A DNA stretch of 64,000 nt from Sorex araneus (GCF_027595985.1 NC_073307.1:36460234-36524233); one strand, 5' to 3'. Positions 36,553 to 49,090 are shown, counted from the first letter of the stretch. The notes: a model not told the origin generated them from the letters alone. Translations and numbers: made by a program.

Positions 36553-37701
36553 AATAACCCTACAGACTAGAACCTCTTAAAAAATAATTTTAAAAATTAA
36601 ATAAAAAATAAATCAATGTCTCTAACCTGTGGTTTTATCTACCATCCAGATCTAAAAAAAGGGGGTGTGTGACAGGTCCTGTCCTTCTCACAGGAACAGA
36701 GATTTCCTGAGGGGTACTAGTGAAAAGAATTTAAGAAGCATTTGGAAAAGTGCCATTAACCAGCGTCCTCACAGCAAGCAAAGCGCTTGCCTTTCTCTGC
36801 ATCCAGAGCTCCCAGAGTGTCAGCCCATCTGAACATCAGCCACAGCCCATCAGTCCTGGAAACAAGTAGGAAAAGGGTTTCCTCTTATACTCTTGTTCTC
36901 TAGCAACCTTGTCTCAGCAACCATCTCTTAAGGATGCTGTAACAAAAGGGGCTGCAAGTCATTTTTGCCCATCTGATCAAACTGCTGCTGACCTCGAGGA
37001 AATAAACATACAGTGACTTTGTCAGACTTCTTTTAGCTATCACTGACGAAGCACAAGGCAGGGAGCTGCACCTCCCTGACTCAGGGAAGGGTGTCCCCGC
37101 ACGATTACATACACAACTGTGGAGCAAAACCACATGCCAACTAAGATCCCAGAGCTGCACGCCCAGCGGTGGGAATACTCATTCAACCTCAAGGCCATTC
37201 TCTGCCTCAGTTCTCAGAACCTAGAATCCAGCTGAACCTGCCTTCTAATTGCCGTTCATGTGCACCCATCTCCCCTGCATACTCTCCGCATCTGAGTCCC
37301 ACAGCCCTTTTCCCCACTGACCATAATGCAGAAAGCCTCTGTTCGTCTCCCTGCAGCTGCTCCATGCCCTCCCTACCTCTTCTCTGCACCTCCAGGGAGC
37401 TGTTTGAACACAATCTGAGTCTCTTACCCACCACTGGAGAAAAAAAGAGAAAATCACAATTGTTCTGTGACAATACATATTCATAGCACCTTCCAGGAGG
37501 CTAACACATGAAGCTGGCCAGCACCTCCTACCCACAGGGAGGCGGAGCTTGGGAGCCTTTCCCTCAAGCCTATGGCAATTCAGAGGATGCTCTGGTCTGA
37601 GCTAAGCCCTCATAACATTCAGTGGCAGACCACAAACCTCAGTGGGAGAGGCTCCGGTTCCATCCCAGCACAAGAAGAAACAGTTAAGACTTAACAAATC
37701 A

Positions 37702-37900
37702 GGGGGCAGAGAGAAAATACAATGGGTAGGGCCCTTGCCTTGCACACAGCCGATCCAGGTTCGATTCCTGGCTCCCCATATGGTTCCCCCAGCCTGCCAG
37801 GAATGATTCCTTGAGTACAGAGTCAAGACCAACTCCTGAGAACCTCCAGGTGTGCCCCCCACCTCAGAACCCGCCCCCCCAAAAAAAGACAAAAAAATAT
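37702..37900 (+). mobile_element. SOR-type SINE
   Basis: Head gggcagagagaaaatacaat, B box ggttcgattcc, and a C-rich then A-rich tail. The 11-bp duplication ttaacaaatca flanks it at 37691-37701 and 37901-37911. Confidence 0.88.
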
Positions 37901-37927
37901 TTAACAAATCACACTCAAGCCTGGGGT

Positions 37928-38095
37928 TTCTGGGACAGAGATAATACCGTAGGGAGGACGTGACTTGCACTCATCTGACTGGGTTTGATCTGGTCCCTCA
38001 GATAGTACCCTGAGCTCATCAGGAGTGATCCCCTGAGCATAAACACAGGAGTGAGAACTGAGCACTGCCAGGCATGACCCAGAAAATAAACAAAT
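37928..38095 (+). mobile_element. Diverged SOR-type SINE
   Basis: Keeps gggacagagataataccgta, gggtttgatctgg and caggagtgatcccctgagca, with the family order preserved. Confidence 0.6.
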
Positions 38096-38127
38096 AAATC
38101 AATCCAGGGTTTCAAGCAGGAGAAGAG

Positions 38128-38265
38128 TACAGGGATGGGGAAGGTAGTACAGCAGGTCAGGTACTTGTCTTGCACGTGGGCATCTCTGGTTTGATATACA
38201 GCACTGCATATGGTGCCCTGAGCAGAGCCAGAAGTCAGTCCTGAGCACTGTTGGGTGTGGTGGAA
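38128..38265 (+). mobile_element. Diverged SOR-type SINE
   Basis: Reads ggggaaggtagtacagcagg, ttgtcttgcacgtgg, tggtttgatatacagc and ctgagcactgttgggtgtgg. It is the third family member in tandem within 600 bp. Confidence 0.6.
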
Positions 38266-39658
38266 ATTCTATTACCCACTCGCCCCCATGCCTCTAGTGA
38301 GAGAACAAAGCAGCAGAAGGTCTCAATGTTGGCTCACTCCTCTGGAAAAAGTGGAAATATCACCTCCAGGGTTGGGACACCTCCTTTCCACACTGGGGTG
38401 ACTTGGAGAGGAGGTAGCAACTTGGGGACAGGGGGTGTGCTTGGTGCTTTCTCTTTGTTGCTTAAAGTAGATTTCCAGGTGGGCACTGAGTAATTTTTAA
38501 CTTCATGTAAAGGGGATGGTAGGTCAAATAAGTTGGGAAACTCAGTACTAAGAAGGAAAATAAAATGTGTGGAAAGGGTACACAGATCTAAGTGCTGAAC
38601 AGGAAGTAAGAAACCCGTGAGAAAGTTCTAGGAAGTTCTATCCCTACCCTCCACATGAACTCAACTATGCTTTCAGTGAAGGGCTCGGGGTGGGAGGGGG
38701 CAGGGGGAAAGAAAGGGGTAATATTCTATGTGTAACTGAATCCTAGCACAAGATCCTATTCTCATCGGTATGAAAATTGAACTATCTCCAATCTGGAGCC
38801 ACGGCAACACTTTCAAACTCAGGCAGCTAAACCTGGAGGTTGCCTTAATATCCAAAGCAGAGTGATGCTAAAACAGAATTTTAAGTTGGATACCTAAGAG
38901 GCCTCATAAAAATTTGAGGAATGTAAGAAAATGAATTCCTGCCAAAGCCAAGACTTATTTTGTTTCCGTTACCTTTCGAAGGGTTTTTTAAAAGCAGAAA
39001 AATATTGAAAGTCACGCCCAGAGTGTTTATACAACCTCCGCCAGACTTAGGGAAATGTTGAAAAGGTGAGAAATTGTGTTCGTTCAAATTGTAAGAATGA
39101 CAGCAAGAGAGAAAAATTTAAATGGATGGATTCCAAAAGAACACTTAAAGAGCAGCAATGGTTTGTTGAAAATGGTGTCTTTTTTTTCCCCCCTGAATCA
39201 ACATGAACAAAAAACTTTTAATATTTGCTCTGTTCTGTCTAAGGAAGACAAACAAATGAATCTCTAGAGGGAGAGTAATGTAAGTAAAGAAACACAGAGG
39301 GCATCAGGAGGGGAGGGCGTTACATTTCCCTGAAGTCTGTGTGAGGGAACCCTCAGATCCACTGAAAGCAAATCTGGCACATTCTTCCAGAAAGTGCATC
39401 TGAGCACTGGCAAAACAACCACCTTGAAGAAGAGTTTGGCAATGTGGAAAAACCCGGTAGGCAGTATCTACATCCTACTACCCAGCAATTTAACTTCTAG
39501 GGAATCACCCCAAGGAAGCTCTGACACATGTGCCTGGAAAGTACGAAGTTGAGAGCATTCGCTGTAGCACTGTAAGAGTAATGAATGTTTTTTTTTAAAG
39601 TGCTTTGAGCAAATAAAATCTGGATATATAAAGACAGAATTGAGACAAATACAACAAT

Positions 39659-39835
39659 TTGGGTCAGAGCAATAGTACAGCAGGTAGGGCACATGGCTTG
39701 CACATGGCTGACCTGGGTTAGATCCCTGGCATCCCATATGGTCCCCTGAGCACTGCCAGGAGTGGTTCCTAAGTGAAGAGCTAGGAGTGACCCCTAAGTA
39801 CCTCTGGGTGTGGCCCAAAAAGCAAAAGATAAAAA
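39659..39835 (+). mobile_element. SOR-type SINE
   Basis: Head gggtcagagcaatagtacag, B-box-like ggttagatccc, body gccaggagtggttcctaagt and tail gtggcccaaaaagcaaaa. Confidence 0.86.
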
Positions 39836-40119
39836 ATATATCAAAAATGCCTCTGATTGATATCTAAGCACTCATCTGTTAACATATGCAAAGCTACAGA
39901 AGATTTGCATTGTAAAAACATAAAAAGCCACTTCCCTATGGTACAATTAGAGTAGACTGCAATATGCATCAATACTGTTTTACATGTAAACATAGTAACA
40001 TACTATAAAGGTACTAGAAGTATTGGCAGTAACTTCTTCAGAGGAGCAGCCTTGGGAAAGACAGGGGTTAGACAAAAAACAAAGGGAATTAACACTTTAT
40101 CAAAAATGCTTCATTTCTT

Positions 40120-40318
40120 GGGGCTGGAGTGATAGCACAGCGGGTAGGGTATTTGCCTTGCACGAGGCCGACCCGGGTTCAATTTCCAGCATCCCATATG
40201 GTCCCCTGAGCACCGCAAGGAGTGATTCCTGAGTGTATGAGCCATGAGTGCATGAGCCAGGAGTAACCCCTGTGCATCGCTGGGTGTGACCCAAAAAGCA
40301 AAAAAAAAAAAAAAAAAA
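40120..40318 (+). mobile_element. SOR-type SINE, left arm of inverted pair
   Basis: Near-consensus copy with a small internal duplication (gagtgtatgagccat / gagtgcatgagccag) and a long A tail. Preceded by aaaatgcttcatttctt (40103-40119); gcttcatttctt recurs right after the A tail at 40319-40330. Confidence 0.96.
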
Positions 40319-40330
40319 GCTTCATTTCTT

Positions 40331-40501
40331 TTTTTTTCTTTTTGGGTCACACCCAGCAATTCTCAGGGGTTACTCCTGGCTCTGCATTCAGGAATTACCC
40401 CTGGCAGTGCTCGGGGGACCATATGGGATGCTGGGAATCGAACCCGGGTCGGTCGAGTGCAAGGCAAACGCCCTACCCGCTGTGCTATTGCTTCAGCCCC
40501 C
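40331..40501 (-). mobile_element. SOR-type SINE, right arm of inverted pair
   Basis: Opposite orientation, tail to tail with the preceding SINE across only 12 bp. Its tail is the run tttttttctttttgggtcac, and its head ends ttgcttcagccccc. It is followed by gaaatgcttcatttctt (40502-40518), a third copy of the target sequence. Confidence 0.96.
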
Positions 40502-40620
40502 GAAATGCTTCATTTCTTATTAAAAATTTTTTGAAACAGATACAGCAAAGTAGAAGCACAATTATTTTGTGGTGGCCTGGACATTAACATTTGTACAAGA
40601 TACTTTGTGCTTCTCTGTTT

Positions 40621-40624
<4 letters not shown>

Positions 40625-40658
<34 letters not shown>

Positions 40659-40662
40659 ACAG
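40625..40662. repeat. CA microsatellite
   Basis: About 17 ca units with a single t interruption. Confidence 0.93.
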
Positions 40663-41094
40663 TGAAAAAGAAGCCAAGAGCCAAGTCAAGTATGCATTGT
40701 TAAAATAGAGACTTGTTCCTCAAAGTTAAAAACTGTAGTCTGTGTTATCAACCTGGCAAAATACCTGCAACATGTATTACTACATTATCAGTCACTGATT
40801 TCTCTTGGGATTGCTACTGTTGCTATTTTACAGCTTTTAGTTTCTCTTTTATCTGGCATCAATGGAAACATAAAGATAAGAGGAAACAAATTTTGCGGGG
40901 AGGATTTTTTTTTTACAGTCTTCAATCCATTAAGATTTACTTAGCACTCATATGACTGATATAGACATTACCAAAATTCTCACTTATTACAAACCATACA
41001 AGGTATTAACTGAAAACCATCAGCAAAAAGTGTTTTGTTATAATCCTAGCCCTCTGCATTCTCAAGTTTTTTTTTTTTTGCTGTGGTTGTAACT

Positions 41095-41592
41095 GGAAGA
41101 TATAATGTTGAGTGAAGTAAGCCAGAAGAAGAAAGACGAACACAGGATGATCTCACTTACCTGTGGAATATGAAGTACATGGATGAAGAAATGTAGTAAA
41201 AAGGGGGATGCCTAGATCACCCTTGACCACAGTGTTTAGAGAGGAGAAGGACAGAGAAGGAAGAAACCAAGAGGGGCACAAGAGAACAGGAAGCAATGGG
41301 TGAACAGGCATCAGGGTTTCAGTTATACCAGTGGATATGGGCGCGTGGTGGAGCCATATATCTGAAACAGACTCAACAACACTAAAAACATGAGATCTAA
41401 GCCACAACCAGTGAAATTTTGTAAAGTGTCAGTCAAGTTGACAGGCAAGGATAGGGCAGGGGTTGGGGTGGGGAGGGAGCACTAAGGGAGGGAAGTTGAC
41501 ACGGGAGGTAGGATTGGTGTTGAAATACTATATGCCTAAAACTCAACTACCAATAACTTTGTAAATCATAATTCTTTAATAAAAACAAAAGC
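41095..41592 (+). mobile_element. L1 3' end
   Basis: Starts in ORF2-end sequence (gttgagtgaagtaagccaga, gatctcacttacctgtggaa) and continues through ggattggtgttgaaatacta to ctttaataaaaac. Confidence 0.75.
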
Positions 41593-41757
41593 TTATTTGG
41601 CCAAAACTTTAGAGCTACTTGAACATTTTCATCTTTGTGTAGGTCTGTAATATATAATTTTTAAGTAAAAAAAATAAATTTTAGCATTACTTTAATGTTG
41701 CTTTATTATAATATGATTTTGCTATAAACAGAAATTCATATATAAATTCACAAGTTT

Positions 41758-41996
41758 CACTGTCACTGTCATCCTGTTGCTCATCAATTTGCTCGAGCAG
41801 GCACCAGTAACATCTCCGTTGTGACACTTATTACTGTTTTTGGCATAGCAAATATGCCGCGGGTAGCTTGCCAGGCTATGTGCGGGCGAGATACTCTCAA
41901 TAGCTTGCTGGGCTCTCCGAGAGGGATGGAGGAATTGAACCCGGGTCGGTCACATGTAAGGCAAACACCCTACCCATTGTGCTATCACTCCAGCCC
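41758..41996 (-). mobile_element. Mosaic SINE, full length
   Basis: In its own sense it begins gggctggagtgatagcacaa, has B box ggttcaattcc, then the second module, and ends gatgacagtgacagtga with no poly(A). A 14-bp perfect duplication aaattcacaagttt flanks it at 41744-41757 and 41997-42010. Confidence 0.94.
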
Positions 41997-42242
41997 AAAT
42001 TCACAAGTTTATATTCCTGAATTTATAAATTATTTGTAACTTTCACAAATATGATACTCTGTACGGCAATCAGCAAGATGTAAACCTGGTTGGCAATCAC
42101 AAATTTTGTGACAGCAAATGATTTTCCATCTAGCATTTTTAGATGAAAATACAAAAGGTTTTTTTTCTTTATTCCTTCCTTCAGGTAACTTCAAACATTG
42201 CTCCTAATAACATGATGAGTGAATAAAATAGTTGAGTGTTAA

Positions 42243-42343
42243 CAAAAAATTCTATCACTGTATCATTGTCACTATCATCCTGTTGCTCATCGATTTGTTC
42301 GAGCGGGCACCAGTAACGTCTCCATTGTGAGACTTGATGACTA
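42243..42343 (-). mobile_element. 5'-truncated mosaic SINE
   Basis: Only the second module is present: cgatttgttcgagcgggcac and cagtaacgtctccattgtga on the plus strand, with a terminal atcactgtatcattgtcact repeat. Confidence 0.75.
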
Positions 42344-42725
42344 GAATTCTTAACTTTTTAACAAATGTACAGTGAAGCACAGGCTTATTTTCCTGATATT
42401 CTGTACATGTTTTGTATAAATCTTCCCCTTCCACCACCATCCCCATCCAAATAGGCTTTAAAAAAAAATTACTGGTGGGATAACATCACTATTTTCAGAA
42501 TCCTAGCTTAGTTGGTTCAACAAAACAGTCACTTTAAAGATCCTTTTCCTATTTGTGAAATACCACTGCTCTCCTGAAATACTTCCCAATACACTGTCCA
42601 CATAGCAAAAAGCGTACGTTTTGTTTTTGTGAGTCAAACAAACAACTAAATTTGAAACCAATATGAAATTAGAAGTCATAAAAATTAGATACATGTGAAA
42701 TTTAATCACAATTTTGTGTGTGTGT

Positions 42726-42845
42726 GTTTGGTGGAGGCACACCTGGTAGTACTCAGGTCTTACTCCTGACTCTGCACTTGGGGGTTATACTTGTCAGTGC
42801 TTAGGGGACTGCATGTAGTGCCCAGGATGGAACCAGACTTAGTTG
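42726..42845 (-). mobile_element. Diverged SOR-type SINE, partial
   Basis: Plus-strand reading cttactcctgactctgcact, gtcagtgcttaggggactgc and gcccaggatggaaccagac follows the antisense order of the family. Degraded sequence to about 43000 may belong to it. Confidence 0.55.
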
Positions 42846-43861
42846 AGGTGTTTTGATTCAAATGTTTTGATTCTTTCGTATTGTGTGTCTGCCCAAGAGA
42901 TTCACCACCGCTCCGATGCCAAGCTACTGTCAGTGCCTGGAGGAGCACTGAGAGCGCAACATGCTAGATGCCACAAAGCACCACTCTCCACCTGGTCTTA
43001 TTTTCCAAGAATAAGAATCCACTTTAAATGAGAATAGTGGGAGCTAAAAATGTGCCATTGTGTGCTATAAACACTGGTCACGAGTGGTTCGCCCATGGCT
43101 TTGTCATTAATGAGTTCTGACAACTTGGATTAAGAATAATCATAATCATAGAAACGAGAACAGCCAGCAACTGGCTTGGGCCCATGTCAACATAATAGCA
43201 AGAGGAGATTCTCTGAATGATAGAATTTTGTGTTTACTGCTGGCTCTGAGCAATTGTTTCTTTTAAGCGAGATCTGCGAAATAGTGACATTTAAAAGCTG
43301 AATCCAAGCTATTGACCAACTTCATTTTTCCTCTCCAGGATTTTGAAGATTTGGAAGTATTATATAATTTCCAATTTTTCTCTAAAATCAGAAGCTGAGC
43401 ACCCTGTTCCTCACCCTCAATCTCTAGCCTTTTCTCTGAATCTCAGAACTAGAAAGTGAGCCCTCCTTAGACAGGCAACGGGGTTTTCTAGTTTTCTACT
43501 GTTCTCATCACTCCCTATCATCTTACCTGTGACTGACTTCTCTAACCTACCTGCTGGGATCTCGTTCAGCACTTAAGTAACCAACCCTAGCTGCAAACGC
43601 ATTGTTGCCGCCACAGTCTGGTGCAGCAGACTGAAGTGGGTTCTGACGGAAAACTCAACTGCTAACCTGAGAGCAATACAAACATCCTTACTCCTATACA
43701 GCCCAGATCCATCGTCCGACCAAGCCTCAGCCTCTCCAGGGAACTGGGGGACAGAGAGGAGAGTGCCTTTCCTTCTCATCAGCAGACTTTCATGATCTCT
43801 TTAAGTCAGGGATCCCTTATAGTTCAAACGAGTCTTACTTGAGAGTCCCCACAAAAATGAA

Positions 43862-43906
43862 ACAAATATAAATAAATAAATAAATGAATAAATAAATAAA
43901 TAAAAG
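43862..43906. repeat. AAAT/AATA tetranucleotide microsatellite
   Basis: About nine aata units with a single gaat interruption. Confidence 0.92.
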
Positions 43907-45036
43907 ATGGTGAGAAGGCGATCCTGGTCTGCAGAACAAGAGAAGGTGCAGCAGAAAGCAGCCACCAACTCGACCCCCCTTTCCTTTTGCTGTCTGGGGC
44001 CGCTGATGGCATCTCACCGAGGGCGCCAAGTAAACCTGCCTATTTAAGAAGCACAACAGAGCCTTCCTTCAGGAGAGGCCTCCACACAGAGTCGAGTTCC
44101 TCTATGAGCACTCAGCCAAGAGTTCCTTGGCTACACTGAGAGCCCCGGGAAAGCACACTTGGAATGGACCTCAAGGCCATCTGCTCTAACGTGATCCACT
44201 TACACGAAAGAAGACAGGATCTCTCCAAGTGAATGGCGTGGACCTGAGGTTCTCGAAAACATTTTGCCTGCAAATTCCTTTTCAGAAAAACAGTTACTTT
44301 CCCTCCTCCCTGGAAAGCTACCTTCCTTAAATGAACGCACAAAAAGCACCCATACCCGAGGCTCCTACAGCTCCCTGGGGTGTGGGCTGTTGTCTACTGA
44401 GGGGAAAACTCAGGGACACCAAGAGAAGCTAAGGACAGTGCTAGTCACAACTCACACCTCCTCAAGTCCTTTCATTCCCTGCCTCCAAGTCAGGGAGCCT
44501 GGTCACTTTTGAAAATCCTACTGATACTCTGAAGAGAACCAGTGACCATGACTTGCTATTTAAAATCAGTTTCTCCCAGGACTTGGGTCCATGAATTGGG
44601 GCAGTTGGGGTGGGAGGAAAGGCAAAGATTTTATGTGGAAGGAGTGACTTGAGGCTCCCTCTCCTGAACGTCTGCTCCTGCTGGGCACACGAGAGAAATG
44701 GCAGCCTCTGATGTGAGCAGCTGCGCGTGAGCAAACCTTATGCCCAAAGCCCCGTCTACCCCACCCTCCTGCATGGAGGAGGAACTCAAGACATACTGAA
44801 GGGAAACAAATCAAATTCTCAGACTAATTCTAACGGATCTTAGGTTTCATTCAAAGTTTGAGAAGAAATTTCCAGAAAATGCAATTTAAAACTGCCCTCT
44901 AAGCACTCACAACTAGGGTTTGTTATTTTATTAAGAATACTTTGTTCAATCACTCTTTTATTAAATTAACACTGTAAAACCATTTTCACAACTAGAGTTT
45001 TAATTTTATTTATTCATGTGGTTTTATTTACTCATT

Positions 45037-45160
45037 TGACCATAGCCGGTGGTACTCAGGGATCATTCCTAATGGTACCTAGAGGAACATGTCATGCCCA
45101 GGATCAAATCTAGACCAGACTCATGCAAGGCCAATGGTATCTCTTTAGCCACTATTTTAT
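45037..45160 (-). mobile_element. Diverged SOR-type SINE, partial
   Basis: Antisense order gtggtactcagggatcattc, gcccaggatcaaatctagac, ctcatgcaaggccaatgg and tctctttagcca. Confidence 0.55.
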
Positions 45161-45574
45161 TTTACTTTTTTTGAGTATCAAAAATGGTGCCCAGGAGGTC
45201 TAGGGGCCTCTTCTACAGATTCTCAACCAACTGCACTGGCAGCTCAATGGAGAGGTGACTGATCAGAGGTGCTGTTTGGGCCAGAAGGTGCTGGGGATAC
45301 CCAGTGCTGCATCTATTGGTGTTAAGGAACCACATATGGTAGGTTTTTGTTTTCTTTTGGTTTCTAGAGAGGACTCATGAGTAAGATTTGCTTATACCAG
45401 AGGAACCCTTGGTTTTAAAAGATTGTTGAAAACCTCTGCTAATAAAAGGAAAGGGGCTCTCCTCTCTGCCCCCCAGTTCTCAGAGGCAGTGTAGCATGGA
45501 GAGGCCAAGTCTTGATTAGCTGCATTCAAGGCAAGGCGTTACCCTTTTATTATTTCTCTAAGCCCAGTCAGGGC

Positions 45575-45992
45575 TATTTTTTCTAATATATAGTTTTCTT
45601 TTCTCCCAATTTTTATTTACTATAGTCTATATTGTTCAATGGCATTAAAGTTTATGAGATCAATTCACAAATTTGCTACACAGCCTCCCCCCACCAAACT
45701 GCCCACAATCTTCCACCACTGTCCTTCCTGATCTCTAGTCTGGTCTGCCCTCTCCCCCAAGGATGTGGCAAATGGTTTGTATTCCAATGCCAAGGGTTTG
45801 CCACTTTCTCGCCCCCTGTTTTGTCTCTCTGTATTCCACAAAGGAGTCAGATCATCCAGTATCTGTCCTTTTCCATTTGACTTATTTTGTTTAATAAGAT
45901 GCCCTCCAGACCCATCCCTGTTGCTTACAACTGTAACATTTCATCTATTTCATCTTTTTTTCTAGAACTGCATAGTTTTCCATTGTGCCAAT
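45575..45992 (-). mobile_element. L1 3' end, antisense, diverged
   Basis: Ends at about 45990 with agaactgcatagttttccat, the antisense of the ORF2 MEYY-coding region. It also has acttattttgtttaataaga and tctgtattccacaaaggagt. The near-random ORFs within are shadows. Confidence 0.7.
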
Positions 45993-46417
45993 AAAAGAAG
46001 ACTGAATGTTGCAGAATTTACCTTTTTTTTAAATTCTACGAACTACAAAGGTGAATTTCAAATGATTAAAATATAGTCAGCAGGAGAGTGCAGAAGGGCA
46101 TCGCTGGGAGGGCCCATTGGATGCACAGGTAAGCCAGTCTAAGTTCTAACTGTTCTGAGTCCTTCAACATTGCAGGGAGGAATCAGGAAAGAACAGACAA
46201 AAAGATGGTTTCTCTCCCTATCTCCACATGGTGCCATCTTTCTGTAACATTCAGAAAACTAGAATTTCACTAATTGAGTATAGTAATAGCTTGAGAAAGT
46301 CAAACACACATGCCAAGATGGATAAAAATAGTTCAGTCCACAACCTCTGAGTCAGAGATGCTCTATATTTTGTGACACCACCACGATTTATACCAAAAAA
46401 TAAAAAGGCAATTTTGG

Positions 46418-46545
46418 AGTGCTGGGGAGACAGCTCAAGTGGTTCAAGCTGAACAAGTGTGAGGCCCTAGTTTGATCCCCAGCATTTTATGCCACTGTCC
46501 CACCAACACTGGGTGTGGCCCTGATGGCCCCCAATACCTGGGTAT
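46418..46545 (+). mobile_element. Diverged SOR-type SINE
   Basis: Keeps gtgctggggagacagctcaa, tagtttgatccccagca and cactgggtgtggcc, but the middle is shortened. Confidence 0.55.
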
Positions 46546-46678
46546 ACCCTTTATTTAAAAAAAATTAATTTTTTTAAAAAAGCACACAATAGTGGCTCTC
46601 CTTAGGGTGGGCACATTACTTTGGGCTATCAACCTCTTGAGTAAGTTGATAACTTGTCTTAATAAAACAATATTAATG

Positions 46679-46855
46679 GGGGGGGGCTGGAGCAATAGTA
46701 CAGTGGGTAGGGCAGCTGCCTTGCATGCAGCTACCCCGGGTTCAATCCTTGGCATCTTACATGGTCCCATGAGTACCAACAGGAGTGATTCCTGAGTGCA
46801 GAGCCAGGAGTAATCCCTGAGCATTGCCAGCTGTAGCCCAAAAGCTAAAAAAAAA
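46679..46855 (+). mobile_element. SOR-type SINE
   Basis: Head ggggctggagcaatagtaca, B box ggttcaatcct, body acaggagtgattcctgagtg and A-rich tail. attaatg occurs on both sides as a short target duplication. Confidence 0.88.
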
Positions 46856-46972
46856 AAGCATTAATGATAGTCATCATGTCAAATGAATGATAGGAATATC
46901 AAATTAAATAATAGTACATGTTAAGAACTTAAATTGATAAGTAGTACACAAAGTTTAAAGAAGATTAGTGCC

Positions 46973-46982
46973 CCTAATTAGG
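46973..46982. promoter_or_regulatory. Formal CArG-box match
   Basis: cctaattagg fits CC(A/T)6GG and is palindromic. SRF at CArG boxes drives many smooth-muscle genes, the tissue where PRDM6 acts, but one match in 64 kb is close to chance and this is not the favoured SRF core. Confidence 0.2.
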
Positions 46983-47249
46983 CCACCACTGTAACAGATC
47001 AGGAATCATTTAACTGGCCCATGGGCATGGGTCACAAGGAATGTTTACCATGAATGCTAACTCACAGTTGCTAATGTTATCAGACTATAAACTTCATGGA
47101 GTACCGAAATGCATTTTTTTATTTTAGTCTCCCAGGTAATACTCAAGAGTCCCAGAGTCTCCTTCTAGGTGATTTTCCACTAACTGGACCAGATATTCAC
47201 TGTGAGAACCCGAGGGAGGGTGTTCCTCAGGGCTGCACTGCCAGGGATT

Positions 47250-47417
47250 ATCCATCCAACAAGCCAGCAGTGCTCAGGGTCCACCAGGGCTCCACCCAGC
47301 AGTGCTCAGGAAGCTCCAGAGCTTCACCTACCTGGCGATGCTTGGAAGATTCTGTGCAACTGCCATCAACCACTTGCAAGGCAAGTTACTTAACCCCTCT
47401 ACTATCTCTCTAGCTCC
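47250..47417 (-). mobile_element. Strongly diverged SOR-type SINE
   Basis: Antisense elements cagcagtgctcaggaagctc, cacttgcaaggcaagttact and ctactatctctctagctccc are recognisable. The 5' extension to 47120 is unclear. Confidence 0.5.
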
Positions 47418-47950
47418 CAGAAAAGCATCCTAATCACTTTCTAAATACACACCTTACATAAGCTTTTGTACCACCAGATAATCAATTTTTGTTGACACAA
47501 AGAAAGAAAAGTTAATAAAGATAAGTGGGATGACATAAGTGAGGCTGTGGACTAAAACAGTCATCCTAGTTTATGTTTTTCCCAGAAGAGTTTACCCAAA
47601 ATATCAAACAAAGATAAAAATGCTAGTTGATGGTGAATACCACCTAGAAGGATTTCTCTGGTCTTATACTGTCTATTTCTAGGTAGGATTTGTCTTTGAG
47701 TTCATGGGTGCCATAAAAGACTACCCCAAAGGCACAGGTGCCCATCCCTGAAGCATGGTGGAAACCAAGTCACATTTATCCATTTATCACAAGTATTTTC
47801 ATCAGTGGTGATGCTAACGCCCTAATGGCTCTCTCAAGGAGCATCACCTCCCTTGCTGGACTGCTGGACCTTTGAAATGAGTGACCCGGGGTGACCCAGT
47901 GCACTCTGCCCCAAGCCCTCAGGAATCTGAACACATTCAATGTAGGTGAG

Positions 47951-47952
<2 letters not shown>

Positions 47953-47993
<41 letters not shown>
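47953..47993. repeat. GT microsatellite
   Basis: About 20 uninterrupted gt units. Confidence 0.96.
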
Positions 47994-47995
<2 letters not shown>

Positions 47996-48889
47996 CACAA
48001 TCAAATGTGCGGGGAGCAGGAGCCTGGCTTTTCCGAGAAGGGCAGCCTGGAGGGCAGATGACAGACTCACTGGTCTGGGCTTCTCCCCTGTTTGGAGAGG
48101 CAGAGAGAGGCCAGAAGAGCAGCCGTGGGGACTCCTCCCCACCTGGCTTTCCAACTCACAAACTGAGCTATGTCGAAGATTGAGAAGAAGGACCCCCACA
48201 CAATGCTTCCAGCCCATAAGCCAGTCTCTGTCATCCGTGAACCAAAGGGGAAAACTACAGCTAATGACCCAGTCATCTATACTCGTGTGGCGTTTTCGTT
48301 TATAAATACTTTCACAAGTGTGTTTGATCCTTATCCGTGGCCCAGCAGACAGGCTGGGGGCAGTCTTCTGTTTTACAGATAAGCAGCCCTGGGCTTAGCA
48401 TTGCCTGCATGCGACTTTATGCATGTGAAGGGACAGGAAGTCACAGGCCACCATATGGAAGTTTTGCTCACTCCCTCCTGGCCATCCTCATAGGGAAAAA
48501 TTAGTGAAACTTTCCCTTTAAAAGTATCTGACATCCTGCAAAGTACAGTAGTAAATATGTTCCTGATGACTCATATCAGTTACCAAACATATTCCTATTT
48601 TCCAGGCAAATGTCGATGTAGTGAGGCTTATTTAGTAAAACTGACAGCAAGTGACAATGTAGTTGGCAAAGTCATAACTCCCCTGACTCTGATGGAAAAC
48701 CAGTCTATTTGCACTGAGAAGGCTCCAGAATGGTGGGAAATATCAACACACAGGTAAGAGCCCGGGTCTGTGGATGTAGTGACAGAGTTTTAAAGTAAGC
48801 TTCTTCACGAAAGCAAGTGTGGGCTCATGTGCCCATACTTATGTGTGTTCAGTTTTTCAACCCTGTCCTTCAGGACAGTATAGCAGAGG

Positions 48890-49090
48890 GCCAGGGAAAT
48901 AGTAAGAGAGCACAACTTGCATTCGTTCAGAAGGAACTGACTTCGATCTCCAGCACTGCATGGTGTTCCAGGAACCACCCTGGGGGTCACTGAGCACCAC
49001 CTGGTACTGCCCCGGTGGCCGCCAGCACTGCCAGGGTCATCACTGAACCATCTGCCTGGCTGACTGAGAATCACTGCGAGTGGGCCCTGG
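48890..49090 (+). mobile_element. Strongly diverged SOR-type SINE
   Basis: Reads gggccagggaaatagtaaga, caacttgcattcgttcagaa, cttcgatctccagcactgca and gggtcactgagcaccacctg, in family order. Confidence 0.45.

Noticed and set aside
47946-48305. Cys-Val repeat protein ORFs
   Set aside because: Pure translation of a GT microsatellite.
48270-48450. Possible MIR, antisense (ttttacagataagcagccc)
   Set aside because: Only a short match to the MIR core; the rest does not follow the consensus.
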